64,000 nucleotides of DNA from Sphingomonas desiccabilis (GCF_004135605.1 NZ_SDPT01000004.1:62001-126000); one strand, 5' to 3'; positions 26,618-35,024 are shown, counted from the first letter of the stretch. Numbers and translations: made by a program. The notes: a model not told the origin generated them from the letters alone.

Positions 26618-28192
26618 TCAGGTGCCGGGTTGGATGTAGGGCACGCGCGCGAACAGCTCGCGCTGCCAGCCGCGCGGGTCGTTTTCCACGCGCGAGCGGG
26701 TGTCGAAAACCATCGTGCCTCGCGTCGCCAGATCGTAGCGCGGCCAGTGCGGCAATCCGGCATGGTTCGGATCGCCGGCCCTGGTGAAGGCGACGAAGCT
26801 CTCCTGGATGGCTGCCGAGGCCGTGCGCGCATCCGCGGCGGTGCCGGTCTGCGATCCCTGCGCATCGAGCGTGCCGAACACCAGCGGGATGTCCATGGTA
26901 TGGAAGGCGCCGCGACGGGGATCGGTACGCGAGCCGAAGTCGAGCTGGTAGACCCAGCCCGGGGCGCCGGCACGCGCGCGCTCCTCCGCCTCGATCACCT
27001 GGCCGCGCCAGCTGCGGCCGCACGTGGTCGCGTCGTAGAAAACCTGGGTTGGCGTCCAGTCGGGAAAGTGCTCGCGATACTGCGTGACGACCCATTCGGG
27101 GAGGATGTCGATGCGCAGCTCGGGCGCGATGCGATCGGCGACATTGTCCCAGTTGAGCCCTCGCACCTTCGGACTGTCCGGGCTGAGGAACGCGCGCGTC
27201 TCGTCATGGGTGTTGCCGAGCAGCATCGGGACGGCGAGACCCTGAGGGTGCGCGTCTGGCCAGAAGGGGTGGCGGGTGAGCCACTTCATGTCGAGCACGG
27301 GGCCGAAGTAGACGCCGCCGCCCAGAACCGGGTCGGTCGCGTCCAGGGCATCCACGAGCCGCTCGGTGGGCATCGCGAGCAGCGGACCGAGGTCGGTTTC
27401 CGTCACCCCAAGCCGCCGTAGATAGGCGCGGGTGCGGGCAGTGGCGTTGAGCGGGCCGGAGGCGGTGACCTGCTGGCCGCTCATGGTCGCGGCGCGGTGG
27501 AACAGGCCCTTGGCCGCGGGCATCGCCATCATGGTGGCGATCTTGGCACCGCCGCCGGACTGGCCGAACACCATCACGCAGTTCGGATCGCCCCCGAACG
27601 CAGCGATGTTATCGCGGACCCATTGCAGAGCAAGGACCAGGTCGAGCTGGCCGAGGTTTCCGCTGTCGGCGAAGCGCGGGTCGAGCCGCGCGAGGTAGAG
27701 ATAGCCGAAGGCGTTGAGGCGGTGGTTGACCGTCACCACCACCACGTCACCGCGCGCGGCGAGGTGATGGCCATGCGTCTGCGGATCGGTGACGGTGCCG
27801 TTCGAATAGGCGCCTCCGTGGATGTAGAGCATCACCGGCTTCTTGGCGGCGGCGCGCGGCTCTGCGGTCCAGATGTTGAGGAACAGGCAATCCTCGGACC
27901 GGGGCTCGTCGCTTTCGGACTTTTGCGGGCAGATCGGGCCGAAGCGCTGGGCGGCGACGCGGGTGCCGGGCTGAGCGACGGGCACGGCCGCGCGGAAGCG
28001 CTCGGCCCGGCCGTAACGGATGCCGCGAAAGGCGTGGACGCCGCCCTCGCGCGTGCCGACGAAATCGCCGGCCGGCGCGCGCACGATGCCCGCCGGGGCG
28101 GCGTTCGCAGCGCTTGCCGCCCACAGGGCCGCGCCGCTTGCGGTGACGCCGGCGATGGCGCCGCGGCGGGTCCAGCCCTCAGCGGCGGACAT
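26618..28192 (-). CDS. exported type-B carboxylesterase
   Basis: A 524-residue carboxylesterase. The export signal carries two arginines (GWTRRGAIAGVTASGAALW). Alpha/beta-hydrolase type-B features are EDCLFLNIWTAE, LYIHGGAYSNG (oxyanion hole), the nucleophile in FGQSGGGAK, the Glu in GNTHDETRAFL and the His in FHTMDIPLVFG. It could remove acetyl, methyl or feruloyl groups from pectic material; which cannot be read from sequence. The ATG at 28192 overlaps the end of kdgK by 14 bases, placing it as last gene of kduI-kduD-kdgK-esterase. Confidence 0.85.
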   Translation of the reverse strand: MSAAEGWTRRGAIAGVTASGAALWAASAANAAPAGIVRAPAGDFVGTREGGVHAFRGIRYGRAERFRAAVPVAQPGTRVAAQRFGPICPQKSESDEPRSEDCLFLNIWTAEPRAAAKKPVMLYIHGGAYSNGTVTDPQTHGHHLAARGDVVVVTVNHRLNAFGYLYLARLDPRFADSGNLGQLDLVLALQWVRDNIAAFGGDPNCVMVFGQSGGGAKIATMMAMPAAKGLFHRAATMSGQQVTASGPLNATARTRAYLRRLGVTETDLGPLLAMPTERLVDALDATDPVLGGGVYFGPVLDMKWLTRHPFWPDAHPQGLAVPMLLGNTHDETRAFLSPDSPKVRGLNWDNVADRIAPELRIDILPEWVVTQYREHFPDWTPTQVFYDATTCGRSWRGQVIEAEERARAGAPGWVYQLDFGSRTDPRRGAFHTMDIPLVFGTLDAQGSQTGTAADARTASAAIQESFVAFTRAGDPNHAGLPHWPRYDLATRGTMVFDTRSRVENDPRGWQRELFARVPYIQPGT

Positions 28193-29192
28193 CGAGTCCG
28201 CCCTGGAGGTAGGCGTCGAGATCGGCCTGGCGGAAGATGCTCGCGTCGCCCGGCAGCGAGTGCTTGAGCGCGGTGAGCGCCAGGCCGGTGTGGGCGGCCG
28301 TGTCGAGGTCGCCGCCACGGCGCAGCGCGTGGAGCACGCCCGCGGCAAAGGCGTCGCCGCCGCCGATGCGGTCGACGATGCCGGCAAGCTCCATCTCCTC
28401 GGTCTGGGCGGCGCGATCGCGGGCGTCGATGCGCGCGGACAGCCGGTGGAGGTCAACATGCTCGACGTGGCGGGCGGTGGAGGCGATCATCTGGAGCTTG
28501 GGGAAGGCGGCGAAGGCGGCTTCTGCGGCCTCACGTCGACGTTCCTCGGCATTGCTCGAGAATGTGCGGTCGAGCAGCAGCGCGATGTCGAGGTGGTTGC
28601 CGAACATCAGGTCGGCATGGGAGACGAGCTCCGTCAGGATGGTGCGCGGATCGGAGTCCCAGCGCTCCCACAGCTTGGCGCGATAGTTGCCGTCGAAGGA
28701 GATGGCGACGCCGCGGGCAGCCGCGGCACGGACGGCGGCAAGGGCGCTTTGCGCCGGTACCGGGCCGAGTGCGGGGGTGATGCCCGACAGGTGGAGGCGA
28801 TCGACATCGTCAAGCAGCCTGTCCCAGTCCCAGGCCTCGACCGGCGCCTCGGCGAAGGCGGAATGGGCACGGTCGTAGATGACTTCCGTGGCGCGCATGC
28901 CGGCGCCCGAGGTCACGAAGTACAACCCCATGCGGTCGCCGCCGAGCTGGATGCCGCGCGTGTCGACGCCATGCCCGCGCAGGGTGCCGATCGCGGCGCG
29001 GCCAAGGTCGTTGTCGGGCAGGCGGCTCGCAAAGGCGACGTCGTGGCCGAGGCGGGCAAGGGCGGTGGCGACATTGGCCTCCGCACCTGCGACCCACAGG
29101 TCGAGCTTGGGCGTCTGGAGCAGCAGTTCGCGTCCCGGAGGGGACATGCGGTACATGATTTCGCCAAAGGCGAGCAGGCGCTTCGTGGTCAT
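28179..29192 (-). CDS. kdgK: 2-keto-3-deoxygluconate kinase KdgK
   Basis: Phosphorylates KDG to KDPG (EC 2.7.1.45), the common end of the uronate branches. The 337-residue PfkB-family kinase has the N-terminal FGEIMYRMSPPG, the sugar-binding GAEANVATALARLG, LSGITPALG, and the C-terminal signature DRIGGGDAFAAGVLHAL with the catalytic Asp. The ATG at 29192 overlaps the kduD stop (TGATG), indicating coupling. The longer upstream frame is rejected because it runs through kduD. No KDPG aldolase gene lies nearby. Confidence 0.9.
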   Translation of the reverse strand: MTTKRLLAFGEIMYRMSPPGRELLLQTPKLDLWVAGAEANVATALARLGHDVAFASRLPDNDLGRAAIGTLRGHGVDTRGIQLGGDRMGLYFVTSGAGMRATEVIYDRAHSAFAEAPVEAWDWDRLLDDVDRLHLSGITPALGPVPAQSALAAVRAAAARGVAISFDGNYRAKLWERWDSDPRTILTELVSHADLMFGNHLDIALLLDRTFSSNAEERRREAAEAAFAAFPKLQMIASTARHVEHVDLHRLSARIDARDRAAQTEEMELAGIVDRIGGGDAFAAGVLHALRRGGDLDTAAHTGLALTALKHSLPGDASIFRQADLDAYLQGGLDVRR

Positions 29193-29947
29193 CAGCGGGC
29201 CAACCATCCGCCGTCGACGGCGAGGATATGGCCTTGGACGTAGTCGGCAGCCCGACTGGCGAGGAACACGGCGGCGCCGCCGAGGTCGGACGCGTCGCCC
29301 CAGCGGCCGGCGGGGATTCGGTCGACGATCGACTTGTTGCGGACTTCGTCGGCCTGAAGCGCTGCGGTGTTGTTGGTGGCGATATAGCCGGGCGCGATCG
29401 CGTTCACGTTCACGCCCTTGCTCGCCCATTCGTTGGCGAGCAGCTTGGTGAGGCCGCCGATCCCCGACTTGGACGCGGTATAGCTCGGCACGCGGATGCC
29501 GCCCTGGAAGGTCAGCATCGAGGCGATGTTGATGATCTTGCCCCCACCATTGGCGATCATGTGGCGGCCGGCGGCCTGACAGAGGAAGAACACCGATTTA
29601 AGATTGGTGTCGACCACTGCGTCCCAGTCTTCTTCGGTGAAGTCCACCGCATCGGCGCGGCGGATGATGCCGGCGTTGTTTACCAGGATGTCGAGCCCGC
29701 CGAGCTTCGCCACCGTCTCGTCCGCCAAGCGCTGCACGGGTTCGATCGTGGAGAGGTCGGCGGAAACGATCTCTGCGCGGCGGCCGAGCGCGCGCGCCTT
29801 GGCGACGGTGTCCTCGGCCGGCGTGCGGCCGACGGCGGCGATATCGGCACCGGCGGCGGCGAGGGCGAGGGCGATCGCCTGGCCGATGCCGGTGTTGGCG
29901 CCGGTGACGACCGCCACCTTGCCGGAAAGATCGAAGGGACTGGTCAT
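29192..29947 (-). CDS. kduD: 2-keto-3-deoxygluconate 5-dehydrogenase KduD
   Basis: Short-chain dehydrogenase converting 2,5-diketo-3-deoxygluconate to KDG (EC 1.1.1.127) in breakdown of unsaturated uronates. The 251 residues show TGANTGIGQ (NAD binding), ILVNNAGIIRRADAVDF, INIASMLTFQGGIRVPSYTASKSG (catalytic Ser, Tyr and Lys; only key residues matter) and NVNAIAPGYIATNNT, all typical of KduD. The start is the ATG at 29947, with GGAG six bases upstream, rather than TTG at 29953. It follows kduI after a 133-base gap containing repeat hairpins and is coupled to kdgK. Confidence 0.9.
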   Translation of the reverse strand: MTSPFDLSGKVAVVTGANTGIGQAIALALAAAGADIAAVGRTPAEDTVAKARALGRRAEIVSADLSTIEPVQRLADETVAKLGGLDILVNNAGIIRRADAVDFTEEDWDAVVDTNLKSVFFLCQAAGRHMIANGGGKIINIASMLTFQGGIRVPSYTASKSGIGGLTKLLANEWASKGVNVNAIAPGYIATNNTAALQADEVRNKSIVDRIPAGRWGDASDLGGAAVFLASRAADYVQGHILAVDGGWLAR

Positions 29948-30017
29948 CTTCAACTCCTCTTCTCCGTCGCGGAGGGAGAATGGGTGGGCGCGGCGCGTGT
30001 GGGCTGGCGGGGGCGGG

Positions 30018-30069
30018 CCGAGCCTTGCGGCTCGGAACCCACCCCTAGCCCCCCCCTTGCGGGGAGGGG
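30018..30069. repeat. tandem GC-rich hairpins between kduI and kduD
   Basis: Two hairpins: CCGAGCC-TTGC-GGCTCGG (30018-30035) and a C-run/G-run stem around TTGC (about 30048-30069). The sequence AACCCACCCCTAGCCCC with a TTGC-looped C/G stem is of the sort that recurs between genes in sphingomonads. It may modulate expression between kduI and the downstream genes. Confidence 0.5.
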
Positions 30070-30080
30070 AGCAGGTGGCG

Positions 30081-30923
30081 TTAAGCCAGCTGGCAGATGT
30101 CCAGCACGTTCATGTCGGTATAGTCCTGGTTCTCGCCGGCCATCGCCCAGATAAAGGCATACGCCTTGGTGCCCGCGCCCATGTGGATCGACCAGGGCGG
30201 CGAGATCACGACTTCCTCGTTGGCGGCAACGATGTGGCGCATCGCTTCGCCCTCGCCCATGAAGTGCATGACGCGGTCGGTGTCGGGATTGTCGAGCTCG
30301 AAATAGCAGTAGATCTCGCTGCGGCGCTCGTGGATGTGCGGGGGCATGGTGTTCCACACGCTGCCGGGCTTGAGCACCGTCAGGCCCATCACCAGCTGCG
30401 CGCTGTCGCAGACGCCGGGGATGACAAGCTGGTAGATGGTGCGCTCGTTGGATTCCTCCAGGCTGCCGCGCTCCAGCGCCTTGGCATCGGCGATGCCGAG
30501 CTTGCGGGTCTGGAATTCCTTGTGGGCGGGGCAGGACGCCAGATAATAGCGTGCGCCCTGGCCGGCGAAGACCACTTCCTTGGCACCCATGGTGACGTAG
30601 AGGCAGTCCTTGTTGCCGAGCGTGAAGGTTTCGCCATCGACGGTGACGGTGCCTTCGGACTTGCCGATGTTGACGATCGCGAGCTCGCGGCGCTCCAGGA
30701 AGGGGTGGCCGGCGGCAGACGCGGGCTCGGTCTGGTCGGGGAGCTTCACGGGCTCGGCGCCCGGGGCCACGCCGCCGATCACGAAGCGGTCGGCATGGGT
30801 GTAGTTGAGCACGCACTCGCCTTCGCGGAACAGGCCCTGGATCAGGTAGCGGTCGCGCAGTTCGTCGTTGGAGACGCACTCCATCATGTCGGGGTGGGTG
30901 GCGTAATAGGTGCGTTCGAACAT
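30081..30923 (-). CDS. kduI: 5-keto-4-deoxyuronate isomerase KduI
   Basis: Isomerises 5-keto-4-deoxyuronate, the spontaneous product of unsaturated uronates released from pectin, to 2,5-diketo-3-deoxygluconate (EC 5.3.1.17). The 280-residue cupin-fold protein has normal length and the family motifs [31 protein letters not shown], the zinc-binding [17 protein letters not shown] and the last ligand in [10 protein letters not shown]. The ATG at 30923 fits the usual N-terminus [12 protein letters not shown]; the longer frame from 31229 is noncoding leader. First gene of the kduI-kduD-kdgK-esterase operon. Confidence 0.95.
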   Translation of the reverse strand: MFERTYYATHPDMMECVSNDELRDRYLIQGLFREGECVLNYTHADRFVIGGVAPGAEPVKLPDQTEPASAAGHPFLERRELAIVNIGKSEGTVTVDGETFTLGNKDCLYVTMGAKEVVFAGQGARYYLASCPAHKEFQTRKLGIADAKALERGSLEESNERTIYQLVIPGVCDSAQLVMGLTVLKPGSVWNTMPPHIHERRSEIYCYFELDNPDTDRVMHFMGEGEAMRHIVAANEEVVISPPWSIHMGAGTKAYAFIWAMAGENQDYTDMNVLDICQLA

Positions 30924-31300
30924 GGTGGCTCCTCTTGGGACGTCAGGCTGCGCGGTGCGCAGCGGAAAGGCGGGCGAACGAGGGGGCGCCGAGCGCGTGC
31001 AGACAGCGGTACGCTGCGGATGGGCGTGCTGCAACGGGGACGTGCCTGGCGAACGCTTCGGCGGAACGGGTCTGCCGATTGCAAGCTTGCGCGGTCGATT
31101 TCGGCACCGGCCCTCTCCTTTGCCTCTTGATGGGCATGTTCTTTGGTAAGCGGTGTCAAAAGTGGATGCAAGGCGTGACCACCTGCCGCCGACTGCCGAC
31201 CGTGGCACTTCACCCGGGTAAAGTGCCATTCGTGGTCAAAAGATGGATGCGGATCGCGGAGGGATTCACATCGCAGCTGCTCTGTGCTTGGAATGTTCCC
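30924..31300. other. 377-bp gap between divergent kduI and winged-helix gene
   Basis: No gene is supported. It contains the operator at 31145-31158, placed 222 bp from the kduI start, so kduI may have a long leader. An inverted repeat CAGCG-GTA-CGCTG lies at 31004-31016. The frames crossing this stretch show no family resemblance. Confidence 0.5.
31145..31158. promoter_or_regulatory. LacI-type operator candidate, kduI promoter
   Basis: GGTAAGCGGTGTCA matches the TonB-receptor sites (GTAACCGGTGTCA) at all but the base before the central CG. It lies between kduI and the divergent winged-helix gene and could control either. Confidence 0.55.
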
Positions 31301-31852
31301 ATGTTCCAGCCCGATCTCTTCGCGGTCCCAGCGCCCCAAGAGCCGGTCACCCCGGCACCGGCCCGGTCCATGGACCTGCCTGCCGTCCTAGAGCGCCTGT
31401 CCACCCTGTGCGAGCGTCCGCGCTACAGCTTCATGGTGCTGAACCTGATCGCCCAGGCAAGCGCGCAGACGGGTTCGGCCGGCCCCTTCGTGCGGGAGGG
31501 CAATCGTCGCGTGCCGGTTCGCGATTGGCTGTGCGAGGCGTTGATGCCTGTGGCGCAGCGCGATCCGCGGCGGCGCGCGATCGCCGGCAAGGTGCGTGCG
31601 GAATTGGAGGCCAGGCGTGCCTTGCCGGCCGATCCGGTCGAGGCGGAGGCGGTGATCGAGAGCCAGGTGCGCAAGCGTGTGCGACAGTCGGGCCGCACCA
31701 ACGTCAGTCGGGCGGTTTCGGAGCTGGTGCGCGCTGGGCTCGTCCGGCGGCATTACGAGGGCTATCGCGTCGACCACCAGAACCGCGGCGCACAACGACA
31801 GGCAGTGTATACGGTGACGGAGGAGGCGCGGCGCGCGCTCCGGCAGGGCTGA
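31301..31852 (+). CDS. winged-helix DNA-binding protein, uncharacterised
   Basis: A 183-residue protein whose C-terminal half reads as a winged helix: GRTNVSRAVSELVRAGLVRR (recognition region) then a basic wing HYEGYRVDHQNRGAQRQAVY and TVTEEARRAL. The N-terminal half is helical, with PRYSFMVLNLIAQASAQTG. The ATG at 31301 is chosen because the upstream extension of the frame to 30935 is low-complexity noncoding sequence. I do not recognise a named family. It is divergent from kduI and may be a further regulator of the island or simply its flank. Confidence 0.65.
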   Translation: MFQPDLFAVPAPQEPVTPAPARSMDLPAVLERLSTLCERPRYSFMVLNLIAQASAQTGSAGPFVREGNRRVPVRDWLCEALMPVAQRDPRRRAIAGKVRAELEARRALPADPVEAEAVIESQVRKRVRQSGRTNVSRAVSELVRAGLVRRHYEGYRVDHQNRGAQRQAVYTVTEEARRALRQG

Positions 31853-32331
31853 GGAGGCGATTCCCAGGACGCGCCGGCCCGCCGGGCGAGAGCGACAAGC
31901 GCGCCGCGAGCAGATCCGCTGCGCAGGGTGCGGCATCGACGCAGGGCGGGAAGGCGTGGGGCGGCTTCCAAGATCGTGGGACGGCACCTCCTCAACGATG
32001 ACGCGGATCCGTGCGTTCGCCGGGTCGATGTCCGAGCCGCCATGCGATGGTCGCACGCGTGGCTCCGGCCTGCTCGGTCAGCACGAGTTCGGCTGCAAGC
32101 AGCGCACCTTCCTGGTCCTGCGCGACCGAGGGTCGCTCGACGGGTCCGTGATGGACTGGGAGCCGAACGGCAGCGGCACCTGTGAGCGGTGGCGGTAGTG
32201 CGTACGGGCAGCCGACTTTTAGTGGCGGTTCTAAGTACGATAGCAAGAATTATGTTGAGAGGGCCAAAGGTCGCGGGGGTCGTGTGATCGGACGGGCTCC
32301 ACGGCCGCGGGGTCCTAACTGGGAAATCCCG
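31853..32331. other. 479-bp interval with no supported gene
   Basis: Frames across this stretch lack recognisable domains and starts with ribosome binding sites. A local AT-rich patch at about 32213-32262 (containing TTCTAAGTACG and AAGAATTATG) stands out against the high-GC background and may be a promoter or the trace of an insertion edge. A small CGACC-GAG-GGTCG hairpin is at 32123-32135. It separates the uronate island from the potassium-linked block. Confidence 0.4.
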
Positions 32332-33360
32332 CTAAGCTCGTGCGGAGCCCAGCAGGCGATCTCCATCGAATTCGCACCGGCTTCCATCCACCAGCAGTTG
32401 AGGAACACCGCTTTGGCCCGGATGCAGCACGACGAGGTCACCGCGCTGCACCGCCTCGCTCCCGGCCTCGATGGACCGATCGGGCGAGCCGAGGCCGACC
32501 ACGCGGGCAATGACGTGCTGCCCACGGGGCTGGACGGCACGAACGCGCCCAGGGAGGACCACCGCGGCGTCCACAAGGACGCGAGCGTGGAGTGGGGTCC
32601 GTTCGACCTGGAGCACGCGGGCCAGGAGGATGCCTGTGCCAGCCAGTATGTCGGCCGCCTCGACGCCGAATGCGAGGCGCCAGCTATGCGCCCGCGCGCG
32701 CAGCGCAGCTTCGTTGAAGATGCCGGGGGGACCTTTGAGATCCACGCGGTCGACACGGTGCCCGCCGGCCCGAAGCCGCGCGATCAGCCTGCGGAGTGCG
32801 TCGAAGTCGAGAAAGGCGTCGACATGGATCGCCAGTCCCTGAAGCTCCAAACCCGCCAAGCCGCTCAGCCGTCCGTAGACGGCGCAAATCGCCGCAAGCC
32901 CGATGCCGGAATGGCTGTCGGGAAGGGCTACGCGCAGCAGCGCGCTCGCTCGGGTGCCGCGCGCGAGTGCCAGAGCGGAGAGCAGCCTGCCCTCTTCTTC
33001 CAGCTCCAGTGTAAAGCGCCCAATGCCGACGTCGAGCGCCGCGGCCAGGGCCACGCCGTTCCTGGCTACTCCGGAGAAGCCGATTGCGGACGGCGCAATT
33101 CCGGCTGCGAGAGCGCGTCGCATCTCCGCGCCGGAGGAGACATCGGCATCGACTCCCTGCGATGCAAGTAAGCGCAGCACTGCAGTCCCGGGGATCGAGC
33201 GGACGCGAACGATGCGGTGAACCCCGGGGACCGCGGGAGGGGCGGCAGCCCTCACCTTGGCGGCCGAGACGACATGAACCGGCGTCCCCACCGCCGCGGC
33301 GACGGCGGTGAGGGGGACGTCCTCGACCTGGAGTACGCCCGACCGCAGTACGCATAGCAC
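32332..33360 (-). CDS. LysA-like PLP-fold protein lacking catalytic residues
   Basis: A 342-residue homolog of diaminopimelate decarboxylase/alanine-racemase-fold enzymes, about 80 residues shorter than LysA. Similarity is clear in VLQVEDVPLTAVAAAVGTPV, AVLRLLASQGVDADVSSGAE and ILAGTGILLARVLQVERTPL. The PLP-binding Lys position (YAVKAN in LysA) is Arg54 (VRVRSI); the glycine phosphate loop reads DLKGPPG instead of DLGGGLG, the EPGR segment is GVEA, and the CESxD motif is absent. It is thus probably not a decarboxylase: a pseudoenzyme or a decaying paralog. GTG start at 33360, seven bases after the previous stop; last gene of the four-gene set. Confidence 0.65.
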   Translation of the reverse strand: MLCVLRSGVLQVEDVPLTAVAAAVGTPVHVVSAAKVRAAAPPAVPGVHRIVRVRSIPGTAVLRLLASQGVDADVSSGAEMRRALAAGIAPSAIGFSGVARNGVALAAALDVGIGRFTLELEEEGRLLSALALARGTRASALLRVALPDSHSGIGLAAICAVYGRLSGLAGLELQGLAIHVDAFLDFDALRRLIARLRAGGHRVDRVDLKGPPGIFNEAALRARAHSWRLAFGVEAADILAGTGILLARVLQVERTPLHARVLVDAAVVLPGRVRAVQPRGQHVIARVVGLGSPDRSIEAGSEAVQRGDLVVLHPGQSGVPQLLVDGSRCEFDGDRLLGSARA

Positions 33361-33367
33361 CGCGTCC

Positions 33368-33634
33368 TCAATGCCGCAGGCGATCGGGACGACGCTCCTG
33401 CCGCCGCATCCGCTGGGTGTGGATTGCCGCCGCCGTCTGGCAATGGCCGCGGCGCTCCGCGCGCAGGGCCACCGCTACCCGCTTGCCATGGAGCATGAGC
33501 ACAATGCCGACGATCGCCAGGAGGAAGGAGACGATCGTAAGCGGCGAGCCGTCACGGTGGAAGAAGGTGCCGGCGCAAGCGGCGGCGCTCACCAGCAGGC
33601 CCGCCGCCCGCCACCGAAGGTCGCGCCCGGTCAT
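33368..33634 (-). CDS. small two-helix membrane protein
   Basis: An 88-residue protein with two predicted membrane helices (about residues 9-25 and 32-52, AAGLLVSAAACAGTFF and LTIVSFLLAIVGIVLML) and a basic, cytoplasm-type tail rich in Arg. The ATG at 33634 overlaps the stop of the methyltransferase gene as ATGA. No family is recognised. Its helix pair resembles the N-terminal halves of the membrane proteins encoded at 34650-35428, which share the same promoter module. Confidence 0.6.
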   Translation of the reverse strand: MTGRDLRWRAAGLLVSAAACAGTFFHRDGSPLTIVSFLLAIVGIVLMLHGKRVAVALRAERRGHCQTAAAIHTQRMRRQERRPDRLRH

Positions 33635-34161
33635 GCCGCCCACCTGTCTGCGGCAGCGGCGCTGTCGTCGATCACGACCTTCGCGGCCCGACTGAGCGCC
33701 ACCCTGACGTCGGGCGCGTCCTGCGCTGGATAGCGGTGCCAGAGCAGCAGGTCCGCCGGCACCTCCGCCTCGTCGCGGAGTGCGGTTGCGACATCGCCGA
33801 CCTCGAAGGTCACGCCGATCGCCGGGTTGCGCAAGCGGGCTGCAGAAGCGCGCGCGCGGCCGACCAACGGCGGGGAAACCTCGATCCCCCGCCCCTCTAT
33901 CGCAGTGAACCCAAGCGCGCGGGCGTAAAGGAGTGCGCCCAGCAGCAGCGCACCGGCGCCGCAGTCCGCATCCACGATGCGGATCGCATGACGCCCCTGC
34001 TCGCGCAGCGCCGCAAGGTGCGCCGTAACCGCAGCCCAGCGCGGATCCTGGATCGCCGAGCGGCGAACGGTCCGGCTGTGAGGCGCTGGGCTTGCCAGCC
34101 GGTGAACCGGGATCGAGCCCGGCGCGATGGAAAGAAGCTCGTGCATGGCCGCCTGCCTCAT
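33631..34161 (-). CDS. small SAM-dependent methyltransferase-like protein
   Basis: A 176-residue protein with a class-I methyltransferase core: motif I IRIVDADCGAGALLLGALLY, an acidic end of strand 2 in GRGIEVSPPLVGRARA, and VTFEVGDVATAL in place of motif II. The C-terminus (VVIDDSAAAADRWAA) is short. The substrate is not predictable. The ATG at 34161 overlaps the upstream stop as ATGA and is preferred to the long frame from 34449. It belongs to the four-gene set 34415-32332. Confidence 0.65.
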   Translation of the reverse strand: MRQAAMHELLSIAPGSIPVHRLASPAPHSRTVRRSAIQDPRWAAVTAHLAALREQGRHAIRIVDADCGAGALLLGALLYARALGFTAIEGRGIEVSPPLVGRARASAARLRNPAIGVTFEVGDVATALRDEAEVPADLLLWHRYPAQDAPDVRVALSRAAKVVIDDSAAAADRWAA

Positions 34162-34415
34162 GCCGCGCGGGCGAGCGCGCGCCGTGGCGCTACCGGATCG
34201 AAGGAAACCAGCGGGACCAGCGGTGCGGATGCGATCGCGATCTCTGCGCGATAGATTTCGCGCTCCTCGCGCGCATAGTGCATGGCCGCTGCATAGGAGA
34301 CGAAGCGACCTTCCAGGGTCTTGCCGCTGTCTTGCACCAGCCAGTGGCCCGCGCAGTCCTGCCCCACGTAGATGATGCGCCCCGGTTGGGCGGGCTCTGG
34401 AGAAACGTCCGACAT
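34158..34415 (-). CDS. small DUF2188-like protein
   Basis: An 85-residue protein. The central pattern HWLVQDSGKTLEGRFVSYAAAMHYAREE (aromatic, then glycine, phenylalanine and an Ala-rich helix) resembles the DUF2188 fold, a small beta-alpha domain. The second of two adjacent ATGs is taken as the start. It is the first gene of the set DUF2188-like, methyltransferase, membrane protein and LysA-like, all joined by ATGA overlaps or short gaps. The conserved promoter module lies 67 bp upstream. Confidence 0.55.
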   Translation of the reverse strand: MSDVSPEPAQPGRIIYVGQDCAGHWLVQDSGKTLEGRFVSYAAAMHYAREEREIYRAEIAIASAPLVPLVSFDPVAPRRALARAA

Positions 34416-34481
34416 CATGTCGATTGTACCTCGGTAGGACGGGCTCCATGGCCCGTCACCCGGCGATCTACGGAGCGCGGC

Positions 34482-34528
34482 ATAGCGTTTCGAGATCGTT
34501 TCCGCGGTTTCGCATAGCGCTCGTATAG
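34482..34528 (-). promoter_or_regulatory. OmpR/PhoB-type regulator box, copy 1
   Basis: Minus-strand direct repeats TATACG and TATGCG are 11 bp apart, then GAAACC, a five-base variable stretch and ACGATCTCGAAA, followed by a possible -10 GCTATG. It matches copies at 35470 and 44401, sharing TTCGAGATCG and TTTCGCATAG on the plus strand. It is placed to drive the four-gene set starting at 34415. Confidence 0.75.
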
Positions 34529-34649
34529 CGGGAGGTCACCGAGCCAGGCGCCGCTCCAGAACTGCTGGTGTCCGCGCCGCACCGGTCGGCTGTCCTCTAG
34601 ACAGCCGCAACGCGGCATGGGCCTGCTTCAGCGATGCGTGGGGAGCGGC

Positions 34650-35024
34650 TCAGGAGCGCACGCGGGACGAGCCGCTTTGCGGGAGCGACGCCCTTTGGAT
34701 CGCGCGCTCGGAGAGCAGCCGGGCTACGCCATAGCGGGAATCGCAGGCGGCGGACTCGTCCATTCCGGCGCCAGGCTCTGAAACCGGAAGCACCTCCACC
34801 GGCTTCGCGGCCGGAGGTGCCGGACGCTCGAACAACCGGGCGCCGTTCGTCAGCAGGAGGACGCCGAGACTTGCGAGCACGAAACTGAGCAGCCCAGCGG
34901 CGAACTCGGCCGCCTGTGCCGGGCCGCTCTGCGCCGCAACGAAGATGGCGCGATGCAGGAGCGTGCTTGCCCCGGCGGCCGCAAGACAGACGACGCCCAC
35001 CAGGCGTGCGGCGAGGTTGGTCAT
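34650..35024 (-). CDS. small membrane protein A of a coupled pair
   Basis: A 124-residue protein with two hydrophobic helices (VGVVCLAAAGASTLL and FAAGLLSFVLASLGVLLLT) and a hydrophilic tail with Pro/Ala-rich start and a polar end (LLSERAIQRASLPQSGSS). Its ATG overlaps the stop of the gene upstream (ATGA). No family is recognised. Being in an operon with a near-identical promoter to the kdp operon suggests a role in response to potassium limitation or envelope stress; that is inference. Confidence 0.55.
   Translation of the reverse strand: MTNLAARLVGVVCLAAAGASTLLHRAIFVAAQSGPAQAAEFAAGLLSFVLASLGVLLLTNGARLFERPAPPAAKPVEVLPVSEPGAGMDESAACDSRYGVARLLSERAIQRASLPQSGSSRVRS

Noticed and set aside
31992..32246. 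84-codon minus-strand frame possibly a gene remnant
   Set aside because: A fragment reading GALLAAELVLTEQ looks protein-like, but there is no credible start and no family could be named.
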